This document shows positions 46,665-56,893 of a DNA stretch of 64,000 bases, in pieces. Positions within the stretch are counted from its first letter, which is position 1, and each line of letters opens with the position of its first letter. Location of the stretch: contig CM055096.1 in the NCBI GenBank assembly GCA_029204225.1, positions 66,314,370 through 66,378,369 on the forward strand, given 5' to 3'. The position numbers and the translations under genes were made by a program. The notes under the pieces are model-generated. The model ran no database searches. It was not told where the DNA came from and saw nothing but the letters and a program-made list of their open reading frames with translations. This DNA comes from Diphasiastrum complanatum (Eukaryota; Streptophyta; Lycopodiopsida; Lycopodiales; Lycopodiaceae).

Positions 46665-46972
46665 GTTTCTAGAAACGCATTTCTGGATCCAGAATCGCTG
46701 GAAAAAAATCAGAAACAGGTCTTTAAAAATTCATAGAATTTGACAGAATCCAACAAGGATTGCTGCACCTAAACTGGACCACACTGTAACCGAAGCACTC
46801 GACAACCTACATAAATGCAATGCCCTTGATTAGAGCTTTAATTTGATACCCATATTGCCCACAAAAATCAAAAAAATAAAATTTAAAAAAAAACGTTTCT
46901 GAGAAACGCATTCCCAAACCAGAAACGCGTTTCAGAAATACGTTCAGCGTTTCTGAACGCGTTTCTAGAAAC
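46665..46972. mobile_element. Small inverted-repeat element (about 308 bp) inside Copia-D
   Basis: Left end gtttctagaaacgcatttct and right end, on the other strand, gtttctagaaacgcgttcag: inverted termini with repeated 'agaaacgcg' words throughout the right third. It lies between the gag tail and the protease of Copia-D and interrupts the frame. It encodes nothing. No convincing target duplication was found, so the class (MITE of unknown superfamily) is open. Confidence 0.55.
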
Positions 46973-47002
46973 TTTGTGCATCTATGCTTTGTATTAAGTC
47001 CT

Positions 47003-47960
47003 TTAGCAAGATTTCCATCCTGCTTCTTCTTGAAGTTGTTTTTTCGTCACTCCTTTGCGTAATGCCCTGGGTTTTCGCAAATAAAGCAATTTCCTTTTCG
47101 AACTGCTTTCTTTCCATCTTTCGGTTGATTTGATTGATTTTCTTGTTGATCCTGCTGCGTCTACTTCCCTTTGTTCTTCTTCCCTTTGCCACCTTTCTTG
47201 GAACTTTGCCCTTGCTTCTTTGCCCTTGCTTCTTTGCCCTTGCTTCTTTGCTAAAAATGGCTGCTCCTTGAAATCATCCCTGTTAACAAGATTTTGTCGT
47301 CTCATTTCCTCCTGTAGCAATATTACATTCAACTCATCAAAAGACCTTGTCTCCCGTAAAGCAACAATATAACAAAGTTTTGATAGGCCAAAGGTAAACT
47401 ATTAAGCATGATAGATACCAAAATTGAATCCAGAACACTTTCTCCAACTGCACTAAGTTGCCCTCTCAAATCCTAAAGTGATCCGTTACTAATTCACCTA
47501 TACCCATCTTTAATGTATGTAGCTTATTAGTTAAGAACAAAATCCAAGATTGATTTACACTCTTGTATAAATTCTTTAGAGAATCCCAGGCCTCCTTGGG
47601 TCCAGTAGCATCCCTAATGTCAGGAATAATCATATCTTTAACAAACAAGTCAATAATATAATGAGCTTTTCTCCTCCGCTTCAGATACTCTCGCAACTCC
47701 CTGTCTGTAGTTGGAGGTATCTCAACACCTGTGACAATGTCCCAATATTCTCAATCCTAGAGAATATTTTGCATCTTGAACTTCCAGATGCTTATCAACT
47801 TTTCTTCGACGGTTCGATCTCCTCCTAGAAGATCCACGTTGTCCTCACAACAACCTTGACTCCACATGCAACTAATGCTCCTTCAACAATCCGATTGCAC
47901 ACCTGCAAAAACAATCTCTCTCCCTCAAGTAGAATCTTGATAGCTTCCAAGATCAAAAAG
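47003..47960 (-). pseudogene. Copia-D gag, broken
   Basis: Minus-strand reading REYLKRRRKAHYIIDLFVKD and PKEAWDSLKNLYKSVNQSW is the UBN2 core. After a break near 47,470, NVILLQEEMRRQNLVNRDDF and a very basic, Gln-rich tail follow, with a degenerate zinc knuckle near 47,080. Several stops and frameshifts are present, including loss of the expected N-terminal start. Confidence 0.75.
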
Positions 47961-47975
47961 CCAGATCTAATACCA

Positions 47976-48417
47976 TGTTGGAATTTGATGCTCAAATTCA
48001 AGATAGGACTGAACTAATCATATTAGCACTCACACACACCAATCAAGATCAACATAAGAGATTAACGAGAACTTAGATTAATTGAAGAATGAGTATAGCT
48101 CTCTACAATGGAATGAATGGAGGTGCCAGGTGGGACGCCAGCCCTCCTTACATTAATTCTCTAGTCCTTAGCAAAAGCAAAAAGCAAAAAGCAAAAAACT
48201 ATAGTTGCTCTCTACTTTGGGTAAAGACCCTTAAAAAAATTGTAAGTGAAAAATTATGTTCTATTCTAGAACAAGTGCGCCCTCCTACATGCAAGATTAA
48301 TTAACTTGACTTTAGGACTTTGACTTTGATATACTAAAAATAGAAATGGCCCTTAAAATAGCTCGCATGCATGGCCAAACCAACATTAGGTCTGCAAATA
48401 AACATTAATTTCTAACA
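47976..48417 (-). repeat. Copia-D 5' LTR (442 bp)
   Basis: Minus-strand termini are TGTTAGAAATT and ATTCCAACA. The inner end touches the primer site tggtattagatctggc (47,975-47,960), similar to the plant Met-tRNA site. Confidence 0.75.
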
Positions 48418-48670
48418 TCAGCATCCACATATCCTTGCAACTTTGGTTAGTTATTTCCATTAGCATACAGCAATCTTTATTGAGATGTGCACTTGACATA
48501 CCTTGAAATTTGCTGCTTTCCAATGACCTTGAGTAGGAGATGCCACAAACTTCCTACAAGTTGACAAAACAATGTAGCATCTACAAAACCTATCTCATCC
48601 AACTCGGTGAGTTTCCTACCGACCTCAATTGTTTCCACCCCAACCTGCGTAGACATAGCCCTCAAGTTTC
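48418..48670 (-). pseudogene. Old Copia RT-RNase H fragment
   Basis: Minus strand: GRKLTELDEIGFVDATLFCQ, LVGSLWHLLL, YVKCTS then RLLYANGNN and LQGYVDAD, the Copia linker and RNase H start, cut exactly at the Copia-D LTR. It is a different copy from the neighbouring fragment, since both contain the RNase H start. Confidence 0.7.
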
Positions 48671-49810
48671 ACACGGTTACCATCATGGGAATAGAATAAG
48701 CCAAACTTTGTTGTATCCTTCACATACTTAAGAATATGCTTAGTGGTTTCCAATGTGACTGCTTCAATGCATGCATAAACTGAATTATTAGACCCACAGC
48801 ATAGCAAATATTTGGCCTAGCAGTTATAAAATAAATAAGGCCTCCCACTAAAGAACTATACTCAGTAGCATCAAAGGATTCACTATCATCATACTTTCAG
48901 AGTTTTGCACCCACTTCAATGGGAGTAGATGATACCTTACTATCCTCCATGTGAAATCTCTTGAGGAGTACTAACTAGTTGCACTCTTGCTTCTGAAACC
49001 TCTTGAGCAACTCATCTACATAATTTTTCGATGTAAGTCCAATCTCTTGCTAGTTTAGTCATACTTCCACTCTTAAGTAGAGGTGCATCAAACTAAAATC
49101 AGTCATTTCAAATTGTTTGTCCAATTCGGTTTTTACGGCATTGATGAAATCTTGATCATGTCCAGTTGTTATCAAATCATCTACATATAGCACAATCAAA
49201 CCATTATATTCCAACACACAAAAATTCAAGTCTAAAAAGGCTCTTACCATTCCATTCTTCTAAAAGTACTCGTAAAGATGACTATACCAAGGATGAGGTG
49301 CTTGTTCCAATCCATATAAAACCTTGCGTATTCTGCAAAATTTATCTTCATGCCCCTCTACAACAAAACTCCACACTTAAGGTACCATTCAAAAAAGTAT
49401 ATTTGACATCCATTTGACGTAGCTTCATAATTCCAATAGGATTACCAATCATAACGTCATTCACTTCACCATTGGAGCCAAGGTCTCATCATTGTGCTCC
49501 GGTGTACTTGTAGAAGCAAATAGTCTCTTGATTCCATGTTCCTCGCAAAATTCCTGAAATTATATAGACAAGAATTCTCCCCCTTTATATGAACATAGGA
49601 CCTTGATCTACTTGCTTGTCTGTTTCTCCACATGAGCTTTGATATATTTGAAACCTGAAACTCTTGAACGTAAGAAAGTAAACCCATACTTTCCTAGAAT
49701 GATCATCAACAAATATCATGAAATAAAATGCTCCCCCTATTGGCATAGTCTGCATTGAACTACACAAATGAGAGTAACAAGCTCCAATACATATTGTACC
49801 ATGCATGCAC
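48671..49810 (-). pseudogene. Copia integrase, RT and RNase H fragments
   Basis: Minus strand from 49,806: SMQTMPIGGAFYFMIFVDDH (integrase), fragments of the linker, MDVKYTFLNGTLK and GLIVLYVDDLITTGHD (RT catalytic box near 49,180), then HILKYVKDTTKFGLFYSHDG and LEGYVYAGWGG (RNase H start, first catalytic Asp changed to Tyr). Many frame breaks. Confidence 0.75.
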
Positions 49811-50076
49811 CTTCCAAGGGCCTAGACTCTTCCAAACCCTAAGTTCTAGAACCTACTAATTATAGGGCAGCCCCAAAAGTCAAGATAGGGCCCCTCAACG
49901 TAATTAGACTTTACTTGGACCCACGAGTTATTACTAGACCAAAATTGGGTCCAACTTAGCTAGAACTAACTTAACATGGTCTAAATAATAAACCTAACCC
50001 ATGGTTAAACAAGTCTCGACCTTTTGGGTCAAAGTAACCTATGGGAAACTAACATTATCATTTACTATTTCTAACA
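49811..50076 (-). repeat. Possible LTR fragment
   Basis: On the minus strand 50,076 starts TGTTAGAAATAG, a typical Copia LTR beginning, and no coding sequence follows until the integrase fragment at 49,806. The 3' end was not located. The assignment rests only on the terminus. Confidence 0.35.
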
Positions 50077-50425
50077 AATGAAACAACTCGCTCTCTGCGG
50101 AGTCGGGTGAAGATATGATCTGTAGTGGCGTAATGGGCTCTAAACCCAGCTTGACCCATAGCATGCAATCTCCTAGTATTTGCTTTGGGATAAGGGCTAT
50201 AAGATATTGCAAAAAAAGGGACAACTTTATAGATTTGATGCATTTCCGACAAATCACCAAATATGTGTTGGAACCGATGGTTTTCAAAGTAAGTTATGGC
50301 ATGAACGATTTGAAGATTTGAACTACAAGAGCTTACATATTTTTATGGACAATAATATGGTGAAAGGTTTGTGAGGGATGTGTTATGCACAAGCATCATC
50401 GTACTCATTGTTCATTTGTAATTCA
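50077..50425 (+). pseudogene. Copia GAG-pre-integrase fragment
   Basis: Plus strand, from about 50,205: GQLYRFDAFPTNHQICVGTD, LWHERFEDLNYKSLHIF and, after a stop, a Cys/His cluster. This is the zinc-binding domain before a Copia integrase, isolated from any other pol domain. Confidence 0.65.
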
Positions 50426-51559
50426 TTCCCTTTCATGCATTGCTACTACTTTCTCTCTCCTTGTGGGCACCTAACCCTCTCCCTCTTCTTCTTCTTCTTC
50501 TTCTTCTTCCCCCTCTTCTTCTTGTATATGGAGATTCAATGTTAGAAGGATCTTGGCACTTTGATTTTGGTATCAGAGCCATGGATCTTCTATGCTTGAT
50601 TTAGGGCGCCCTACCAAAAGAGATCGTCTTCAATTAGGGATCAGAAAAATTCAGCACCTTTGCTGATTCTTTGGAGTGAAGATCCGTTCAATTTTGACTC
50701 TTTTCCGTTTTGCATGAGGGCGCCACACATCAAAGGAGATAAGAAAGAAGGGTTCCCGAAAAAGCTTTGTTGGAAGCTAACCTAATTCTTTGCTTGCTTG
50801 TTTTTTCAGTTTGTAATGCAATTTCAGGCTGAAATTTTCAGCACACAAGGCTTGAAGGAGGGCGAGTTCCTGCATCCATCTAATGTGTGGTTTCAACACA
50901 TTTCCGGTGCTGATTTTTCAGATTTGATACTTGTTGTTGTTTGTGTCTTTTAGGGCACATTTAGGGTGTGAAAAAGTTTATCTTCTTGGCTGGTTCTTAT
51001 GGCAAGAGATTTGGGAGCAATTCGTACTCGTTCGGGCGAAGATATGTTGGATGGCACCAACTATTCTTCATGGAATTGCAAGCTGAGGTTTGGCATCGAT
51101 GTGATGATCAAGATTTTATCGGTAACAAGATCTATCTTATATCAGTTGAGATTTTGCAAGACCTCTAAAAGTGCTTGGGAAACACTTTTGAAGATATACC
51201 GAATAAAGGATTCATCATCATGCTTTCTCCTCTCTACTTCATCCTCTTTGAAGGTAGAAGAGCAAGGGAATGCAAAGTTTGATCATTGTTCTACAAGTAC
51301 AAGTTTGCATCGGAATGTTGGTATGGTACAGCATTCTTCTTCTCTTGAGCCATTTGTTGCAAATGATGGATGCATTAGTGAAGAACTTTATGAGCAAGCT
51401 TCTCAAGTTAATGTTTTGGAAAAGGCTGAAATCAAGCATTCTTTGAAGCCATTTTGTACTAATGGAGGAGGGGAAAAAACTCACATTGCTTACGATTCAC
51501 ACTGTAAATACAATCATTCTAAGAAAACCTCAACTTGGAGAATCTAGAGAAATTAGAAT
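50426..51559 (+). mobile_element. Copia-E: 5' end with primer site and gag, truncated
   Basis: A (ctt)n tract at 50,484-50,524 and LTR-like sequence end near 50,567, followed by the primer site tggtatcagagcc at 50,568. The leader runs to the gag ATG at 50,999: GAIRTRSGEDMLDGTNYSSW. The frame stays open to 51,547 and ends in a damaged zinc-knuckle-like stretch (CKYNHSKKTSTWRI). Everything after is replaced by LINE sequence. The LTR start was not found. Confidence 0.65.
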
Positions 51560-51707
51560 GCAATTTCTCTAGGCACGATAAATAAAACCTGAAATGTATT
51601 GACGAGATCTCTCAAGTAACTCTGAGATAGTCATGCCATCTGTGCATAATAAACGAGAAGCTTGATCATGAAAACTGGTGTGGTCATGTAACATTTGAGA
51701 TGATATG
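51560..51707 (+). pseudogene. LINE-A: RT C-terminal segment, left of the chromovirus
   Basis: Plus-strand reading CIDEISQVTLR and KLDHENWCGHVTFEMI joins, without the chromovirus, to RVSSHQLYVETRCFQ at 54,760. This is the region just before the zf-RVT zinc domain at the end of plant LINE reverse transcriptases. One stop is present. Confidence 0.65.
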
Positions 51708-52195
51708 TGTCATGCCCATGACTGGTCTCGGGTAGCGTGTCCACGCTAGGGACTGGTAGACCAACAACCCGTAAGTTAATTGTGACTATAAGGGAATTGG
51801 GACCCTTATGTGTACATGGTCATAATTGTAGGCCTAAACTCAAGGTGGCGTAGTTGGTATGGGTCTATCAGTGAGTCATTAGGGGACTGGATGACGTGGC
51901 CCAGATAGGCTGCAGAGGTGTCCAGAGAGGTGTCACAGTGCACTACTAGTGGTGCATGGGCTTTGGAGGGTATAAGTATACCTATTGGGCTCTCAATAGG
52001 GTATTCTTGATTCTATGATTGGTAGCTACATGCTGCTAGTGTGATTCCTCTTTCCATGACTGTGATTGATCCATAGCTTGGGGGCTAGATCCGTACGATC
52101 TAGGTTTCGTTGGGCTGGTTTATCCACCACCCGTTCCTTTGTGTTGTTGCTTTGATTGGTATGCTTAGACTAGTATCCTGTGTGTAGGACTTTAC
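51708..52195 (+). repeat. Chromovirus 5' LTR (488 bp)
   Basis: Starts tgtcatgcccatgac and ends aggactttac, lacking the final a of the 3' copy. It contains gggtataagtata (about 51,970), a likely TATA region. It is followed without a gap by RT coding sequence. Confidence 0.9.
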
Positions 52196-54375
52196 CTTGG
52201 TCATAAGATCACCTCTTTTGGGATCAAGATTGACGAGGAAAAGGTAAAGACGGTAGTGGAATGGCCAGTCCCTAAAATGGTTCATGAACTTAAGTCATTC
52301 TTAGGTTTCACAATGTTTTTCCGTAGATTTGCAGAAGAGTACTCAAAGATTGTTGCGCCTCTCAACAATATGTTGAAAGGAGTGAAAAGCAAGTAGGCCA
52401 AGTCCTCCCATCAGATAGAATGAGAAGTTAGATGAGAGTTTTCGAAAACTCAAGCTTCTAATTGCCTCAACTCCAGTCTTGAGGATAGCGGATCCAGATT
52501 TGTCGTTTGTCGTTAACACTGACGCGAGTAATACGGCTATTGGAGCTGTTCTCTTACAGGAGGGTCAGCCCATTGCCTTTGAAAGTAAAAAACTAACCAA
52601 TGCGCAAGTCAGATATACTACGCAGGAAAAAGAGCTTTTTGCGGTGATCCATGCTTTGAAATCATGGAGGCATTACTTGTATGGTAATAAGTTCATGGTT
52701 AATACAGATCACCAACCTTTAAAGTATTTTTGTAATCAGAATGATTTGAGAGGTCGTAAGGCCAAATGGGCAGAACTCATGCAAGAATTTGACTTTGAAG
52801 TGCGGTATATCAAAGGCACCTCTAATCAAGTGGCTGATGCACTTAGTCGAATTGGTGAAGTGAACGAACTTTCCTTCCCTGAGATCAGTACAGACTTTTA
52901 TCTCTTCCTGAGAGGTCTTTGTGAGAAAGACCCACATTTTGGACCAATCCGGAATAGGGTTCTAGCAGTCACATCAAGCGAGACTGATGATCATGGTGAT
53001 CAGTCTGGGAGGAAGGATAAAAAGGGTGCTGATGACTTCTCTATCCGTAATGGACTTTTGTTCAGGAAAGGGAAGGTTTGTGTGCCTGATGTGGATGTTA
53101 TTAAAAATTAAACTCTTTATGAATGTCATGACTCACCATGTGCAGAACATCCCGGCATACATCGTACAATAGATTTGGTACGAAGGGACTTTTATTGGCC
53201 AAAACTCAAGCCCTTGGTAGAATCTTATGTGGTCAAGTGTGACCAATGCCAACTAAGTAAAGCTGAACGCCATAAGGCTGGCGGATTGTTGCATCCATTG
53301 GATATCCCGGATAAAAGATGGGATATGATTTCCATGGATTTTGTGGTTGGGTTACCGCGGACGAATAAACAGCATGATGCAATTTGGGTTGTGGTCGACC
53401 GTCTTACCAAATTGGCTACGTTTATTCCAGTAAAGACCACCGCCAAGGCTTCTGATTTAGCTCATATATTTGTAGAGCGTCTGTTTAGACTTTACGGATT
53501 ACCAAGTGATATTGTGAGCGATCGCGATCCGAAGTTCACCGATCACTTTTGGTCGGCCGTGTTTGCTAAACTAGAGACGACTCTGAGCTTGGGTTCAACC
53601 GATCATGCTGAGACGGATGGACAGACGAAAAGAACAAATCAGACGATGGAGCAAATGCTTCGGGCATATGTTTCCCGACGGCAATCGTATTGGGAGAAGT
53701 ATCTTCCATTGATCGAGTTTGCCTATAACAGTAGTAAGCATTCGGCTACCGGTTATAGCCCGTTTATGCTTATGTACGGATTTGAGCCTAGATCACCCAT
53801 TGCGGTAGAGACTTGAACAATCAAGTTTCAGAAGGTAGCGGATTTCCTACATGATATGCAGAAAATGCTACGGATTGCACATGAAAATGTCCAGTGTGCC
53901 CAGGATAAGGACCGGCATTGTGCAAATGTGAAAAGATCACCGAGAGACTTCCAAGTGGGGGATTGGGTATATTTGAGAATCCTGAAAGATTTGAGTGTAA
54001 TGCGTACCGGCAAGCATTACAAATTGTCCCCTAGATATAGAGGACCATATAGGATCTTGAAAAAGATCGGCTCCTTAGCTTACCAATTGGAACTCCCGGA
54101 AGGATCTCAAGTGCATCCGGTATTTCACATAAGCCGACTCAAGAAGAGTCTACGTGAAGGAGAGCATCTTGGATCTGGAGATCGATTGGACCTGTTGGAT
54201 GAATCATTGGGTGTATCTCGACTCGAACCCGAAAAGATCTTGGATACAAGAACTAAACGATTGAGAAATCGTATAGTTACCGAGCATCTGGTTCGATGGA
54301 AGGGATGTACGGATGATGATGATTCCTGGGAACAGGAAGGAAGATTAAGGAGGAACTTTTCCAGTTTTAAGTTCT
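52196..54375 (+). pseudogene. Chromovirus pol remnant: RT end, RNase H, integrase, chromodomain
   Basis: RT end: LGHKITSFGIKIDEEKVK, FLGFTMFFRRFAEEYSK. A frame break near 52,395 precedes RNase H from 52,479 (NTDASNTAIGAVLLQ, TDHQPLKYF, ADALSRI). A stop at 53,109 is followed by the integrase zinc region and core from 53,175: CDQCQLSKAERHKAGG, MDFVVGLP, SDRDPKF, then TDGQTKRTN where Lys replaces the catalytic Glu at the DD35E spacing. A stop at 53,814 separates the C-terminal part, which includes HISRLKKSL and a chromodomain (LEPEKILDTRT, EHLVRWKG, DDSWEQE) ending at 54,375. The chromodomain targets integration to heterochromatin marks in this clade. Confidence 0.9.
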
Positions 54376-54405
54376 GAAGACAAAACTTGAATAAGGGGGA
54401 AAGAA

Positions 54406-54756
54406 TGTCATGCCCATGACTAGTCTCGGATAGCGTGTCCACGCTAGGGATTGGTAGACCAACAACCCGTAAGTTAATTGTGACTATAAGGGAATTGGGG
54501 CCCTTATGTGTACATGGTCATAATTAATGGTTGTAGGCCTAAACTCATGGTGGTGGAGTTGGTATGGGTCTATCGATGAGTCATTAGGGAACTGGATAAC
54601 GTGGCCCAGATAGGCTGCAACAGAGGTGTCCAGTGAGGTGTCACAGTGATCCGTACGATCTAGGTTTGGTTGGGCTGGTTTATCCACCACCCGTTCCCTT
54701 GTGTTGTTGCTTTGATTGGTATGCTTAGAATAGTATCCTATGTGTAGGACTTTACA
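54406..54756 (+). repeat. Chromovirus 3' LTR (351 bp), with a deletion
   Basis: Aligns with the 5' LTR except for about 148 bp missing between gtgtcacagtg and atccgtacgatc, which removes the TATA-like region, and a few small insertions. Substitutions such as actggtctcgg versus actagtctcgg show that the pair is not recent. Confidence 0.9.
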
Positions 54757-54761
54757 ATACG

Positions 54762-55027
54762 GGTCTCCTCACACCAGCTATATGTAGAGACGAGATGTTT
54801 TCAGAGCATTCCACAAGAGCGCAGGATTTGTCACTTATGTGCATTAGACAAGGTGGAGGCCAAGGTTGCATCGAACCGCGGTTCGAACCACCTTTCACAG
54901 TTCGAACCATCGAATCGTTCGGACCCAGTTTGAACCGTTCGAACCGTCTAGTAGTTAATAAATTATGTTAGTAGTTACAACTTAGTAACTTACATATGTC
55001 ATATAGAATGTTCAATGTTCATTGTTG

Positions 55028-55059
<32 letters not shown>

Positions 55060-56480
55060 TAAGTTTCTAACCTAAATATTTTTGGCTTTAGCCTTTCTCA
55101 AACATTGTCATAACCTTCTTGTTTGTTCGTTTAAGTTTTCTCCGATCTCGACATTGCAATTTGCAAATAAGTTTGAACTTCAACTTTCAACTTTGAAACA
55201 AAATTACAATCTACAGTCCTGACTCCTACGGTCTAGACTCTACCTAGCTAATAGCTACCTACTACCTAGTACCATTTAATATCCATAATACATAGTACAT
55301 ATCAATAATCAGACTAGTTTGTGACTCAGACTTCAGTGGTCACTAGTAAGTTGTAACTTGTAACTTGTAACTTGTAACTAGTTAGTAGTCAGTGGTGACA
55401 GGTCAGTGCCAAGTGGTCACTATTATAATCTATCAGCTCTGAGCTCAAGCCTCAAAGTTCAGTTATACTCCTAATTTCAATTTTCTAAACCCTAAGTTCG
55501 AAGTTTGAAGTGGCAAGTTCCAACTCCAGAGTACAAACTCCACAGTCTCGACTCTCCTTAGCAAGCAGATCCTTGTACCCTGCAACTTACAACTTACTGC
55601 AGTTCTCTTAAGACTTAAACTTGGGTCATTATGTTTTGATATGACAGGTCACAGGTCGCGACTCGGATCTGATTATCTTGATTCCTGATATCTGTAAATT
55701 TAGAGGAAATTGTTTAGCTAAAAGGTATCTGTACAGTGAATACATGACTTGTACATCAGAGGAAATCATTTTTTTTTGAAAAACGGAAAAGACAGGTTCG
55801 AACCGTTTTCCGATTCGAACCTGGCCTGCCGGTTCGAACCTCAAAGAATCGGTTTGAACTGGCCGGTTCGAATCGACCTGTTCGAACCGGGGTGTAACCT
55901 TGGTGGAGGCTGAGAGCATCTTATTTTCAGTATTATGAGATCAGAGGGTGTTATCATTGCTTTTCCAAGATTTCCCAATCACATGACGCTCTCTTATTTC
56001 CTATGTGGCCCCATGCTATTTTGCTTTGATGATACATGAGATATTTCTTCTAAGCCGACATACATGTCAATAGCACAAATATGGAGATATAGGCTCCCAA
56101 CCCCAAATTACCTCTTTTTTCTCGAGAAGAAGTTCTACAGATATTGAGACTAAGACACTATCTGAGGTTGAGTCTAATACCCCATCCATATTGACATCGT
56201 GATCAGAGGCAGCGTTTACCACTACGAGAGTTGTTCAGAGACCTCGAAGACGATAACCCCCTCCATCTTCAGCACCATTTGCAATGTCAGGACCATCTAT
56301 CCTTTCTTATTTCAATAAAGCCCCAGCTCTACCAAGACCTGTTATTTAATTTCATATATGTAGAGCTGATGGCATTGACTAGTATATCATTGTATCATGG
56401 TATTATTTACAATATCTTGCAGCCATATCTTTTAGTCTCACTTAAGACTTTATTGAGTTCTTTTAGAGCTCATTAGATGT
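54762..56480 (+). pseudogene. LINE-A: zf-RVT region and 3' end, split by a hAT element
   Basis: Continues RVSSHQLYVETRCFQSIPQE then RRICHLCALDKVEAE across the 54,861-55,902 insertion, the zinc-binding zf-RVT motif after LINE RT domains. Beyond 55,911 related reading (YYEIRGCYHCF in a shifted frame) fades out, and 56,000-56,480 is probably the 3' untranslated part. A terminal poly(A) was not identified. Confidence 0.65.
54853..55910. mobile_element. Non-autonomous hAT element, 1,042 bp, with 8 bp target duplication
   Basis: Element 54,861-55,902 is flanked by perfect gtggaggc copies (54,853-54,860 and 55,903-55,910). Termini are caaggttgca and, on the other strand, caaggttaca. An 8 bp duplication and these ends indicate the hAT superfamily. 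Both ends carry arrays of the palindrome ggttcgaacc and variants: about six in the left 110 bp and about seven in the right 110 bp. Internal simple repeats include (atgatga)n at 55,026-55,058 and (ttgtaac)4 at 55,345-55,378. It encodes no protein. Confidence 0.88.
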
Positions 56481-56494
56481 TCAAAGACTGGTTT

Positions 56495-56538
56495 GAGTTT
56501 ATTTCTCTCTCTCTCTCTCTCTGGCTTGGCCGAGGCAT

Positions 56539-56589
<51 letters not shown>

Positions 56590-56603
56590 CTTGGCCGAGG
56601 CAT

Positions 56604-56652
<49 letters not shown>

Positions 56653-56668
56653 CTTGGCCGAGGCATGT
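56495..56668. repeat. Compound minisatellite: (CT)n plus an 18-mer, three units
   Basis: The non-repetitive word tggcttggccgaggcatg occurs three times (about 56,521, 56,586 and 56,650), each preceded by a long ct run, so that unit length is about 64 bp. The word's copies are identical. Confidence 0.9.
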
Positions 56669-56781
56669 ACATTTACTTCCGTTGATGTCCAAGGCGCTCT
56701 CAGCTTATTTCGTTCCCAAAGGAGCTTTCTTCTTTGAGAGAAATGTTTGGATTACTGTAGTCAAGTAGCACAATTGACCAA

Positions 56782-56893
56782 GGAGGTGCAACGTTACACA
56801 TATCCGAGGGAACTTGGTTCACAGGCAGTTTCAACCTGACTAGCCACTTCATCCTCTATCTGGCGGAAGGCACATGCATTCTTGGCTCTCAGG
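56782..56893 (+). pseudogene. Polygalacturonase (GH28) exon fragment
   Basis: Thirty-seven codons in one frame: GGATLHISEGTWFTGSFNLT then SHFILYLAEGTCILGSQ. This is the conserved N-terminal beta-helix stretch of plant exo-polygalacturonase-like GH28 proteins (GG.T...P.G.W.TG.F.L.SH.TL.L). No catalytic motif and no other GH28 exon were found nearby, so it is a fragment. Confidence 0.75.

Larger units (their letters stand above)
46265..48417 (-). mobile_element. Copia-D: 5' LTR, gag and protease, 3' truncated
   Basis: On the minus strand: LTR 48,417-47,976, primer site, UBN2 gag, zinc-knuckle region and protease, ending near 46,265 without integrase or RT. It starts inside the RNase H coding of an older Copia fragment (the reading YVDAD stops at 48,418), so it inserted there. 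No 3' LTR or target duplication was found on the left. Confidence 0.75.
51703..54761 (+). mobile_element. Chromovirus (Ty3/Gypsy with chromodomain), internally deleted
   Basis: LTRs at 51,708-52,195 and 54,406-54,756 share TGTCATGCCC starts and ...GTAGGACTTTAC(A) ends. Flanking five-base words atatg (51,703-51,707) and atacg (54,757-54,761) look like a target duplication with one change; the LINE frame favours atacg as the original. The interior starts immediately after the 5' LTR in the last part of RT, so primer site, gag, protease and most of RT are deleted. RNase H, integrase, chromodomain and a polypurine tract (aagggggaaagaa, 54,393-54,405) remain. Confidence 0.9.

Noticed and set aside
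46265-49810. A circularly permuted Copia (pol, LTR, gag order)
   Set aside because: The sequence next to the LTR contains two separate RNase H starts, so it is a younger Copia 5' end inserted into older fragments rather than one permuted element.
55790-55890. tRNA-like ggttcgaatc words suggesting tRNA genes
   Set aside because: They are palindromic subterminal motifs of the non-autonomous hAT element; no cloverleaf or anticodon arm surrounds them.
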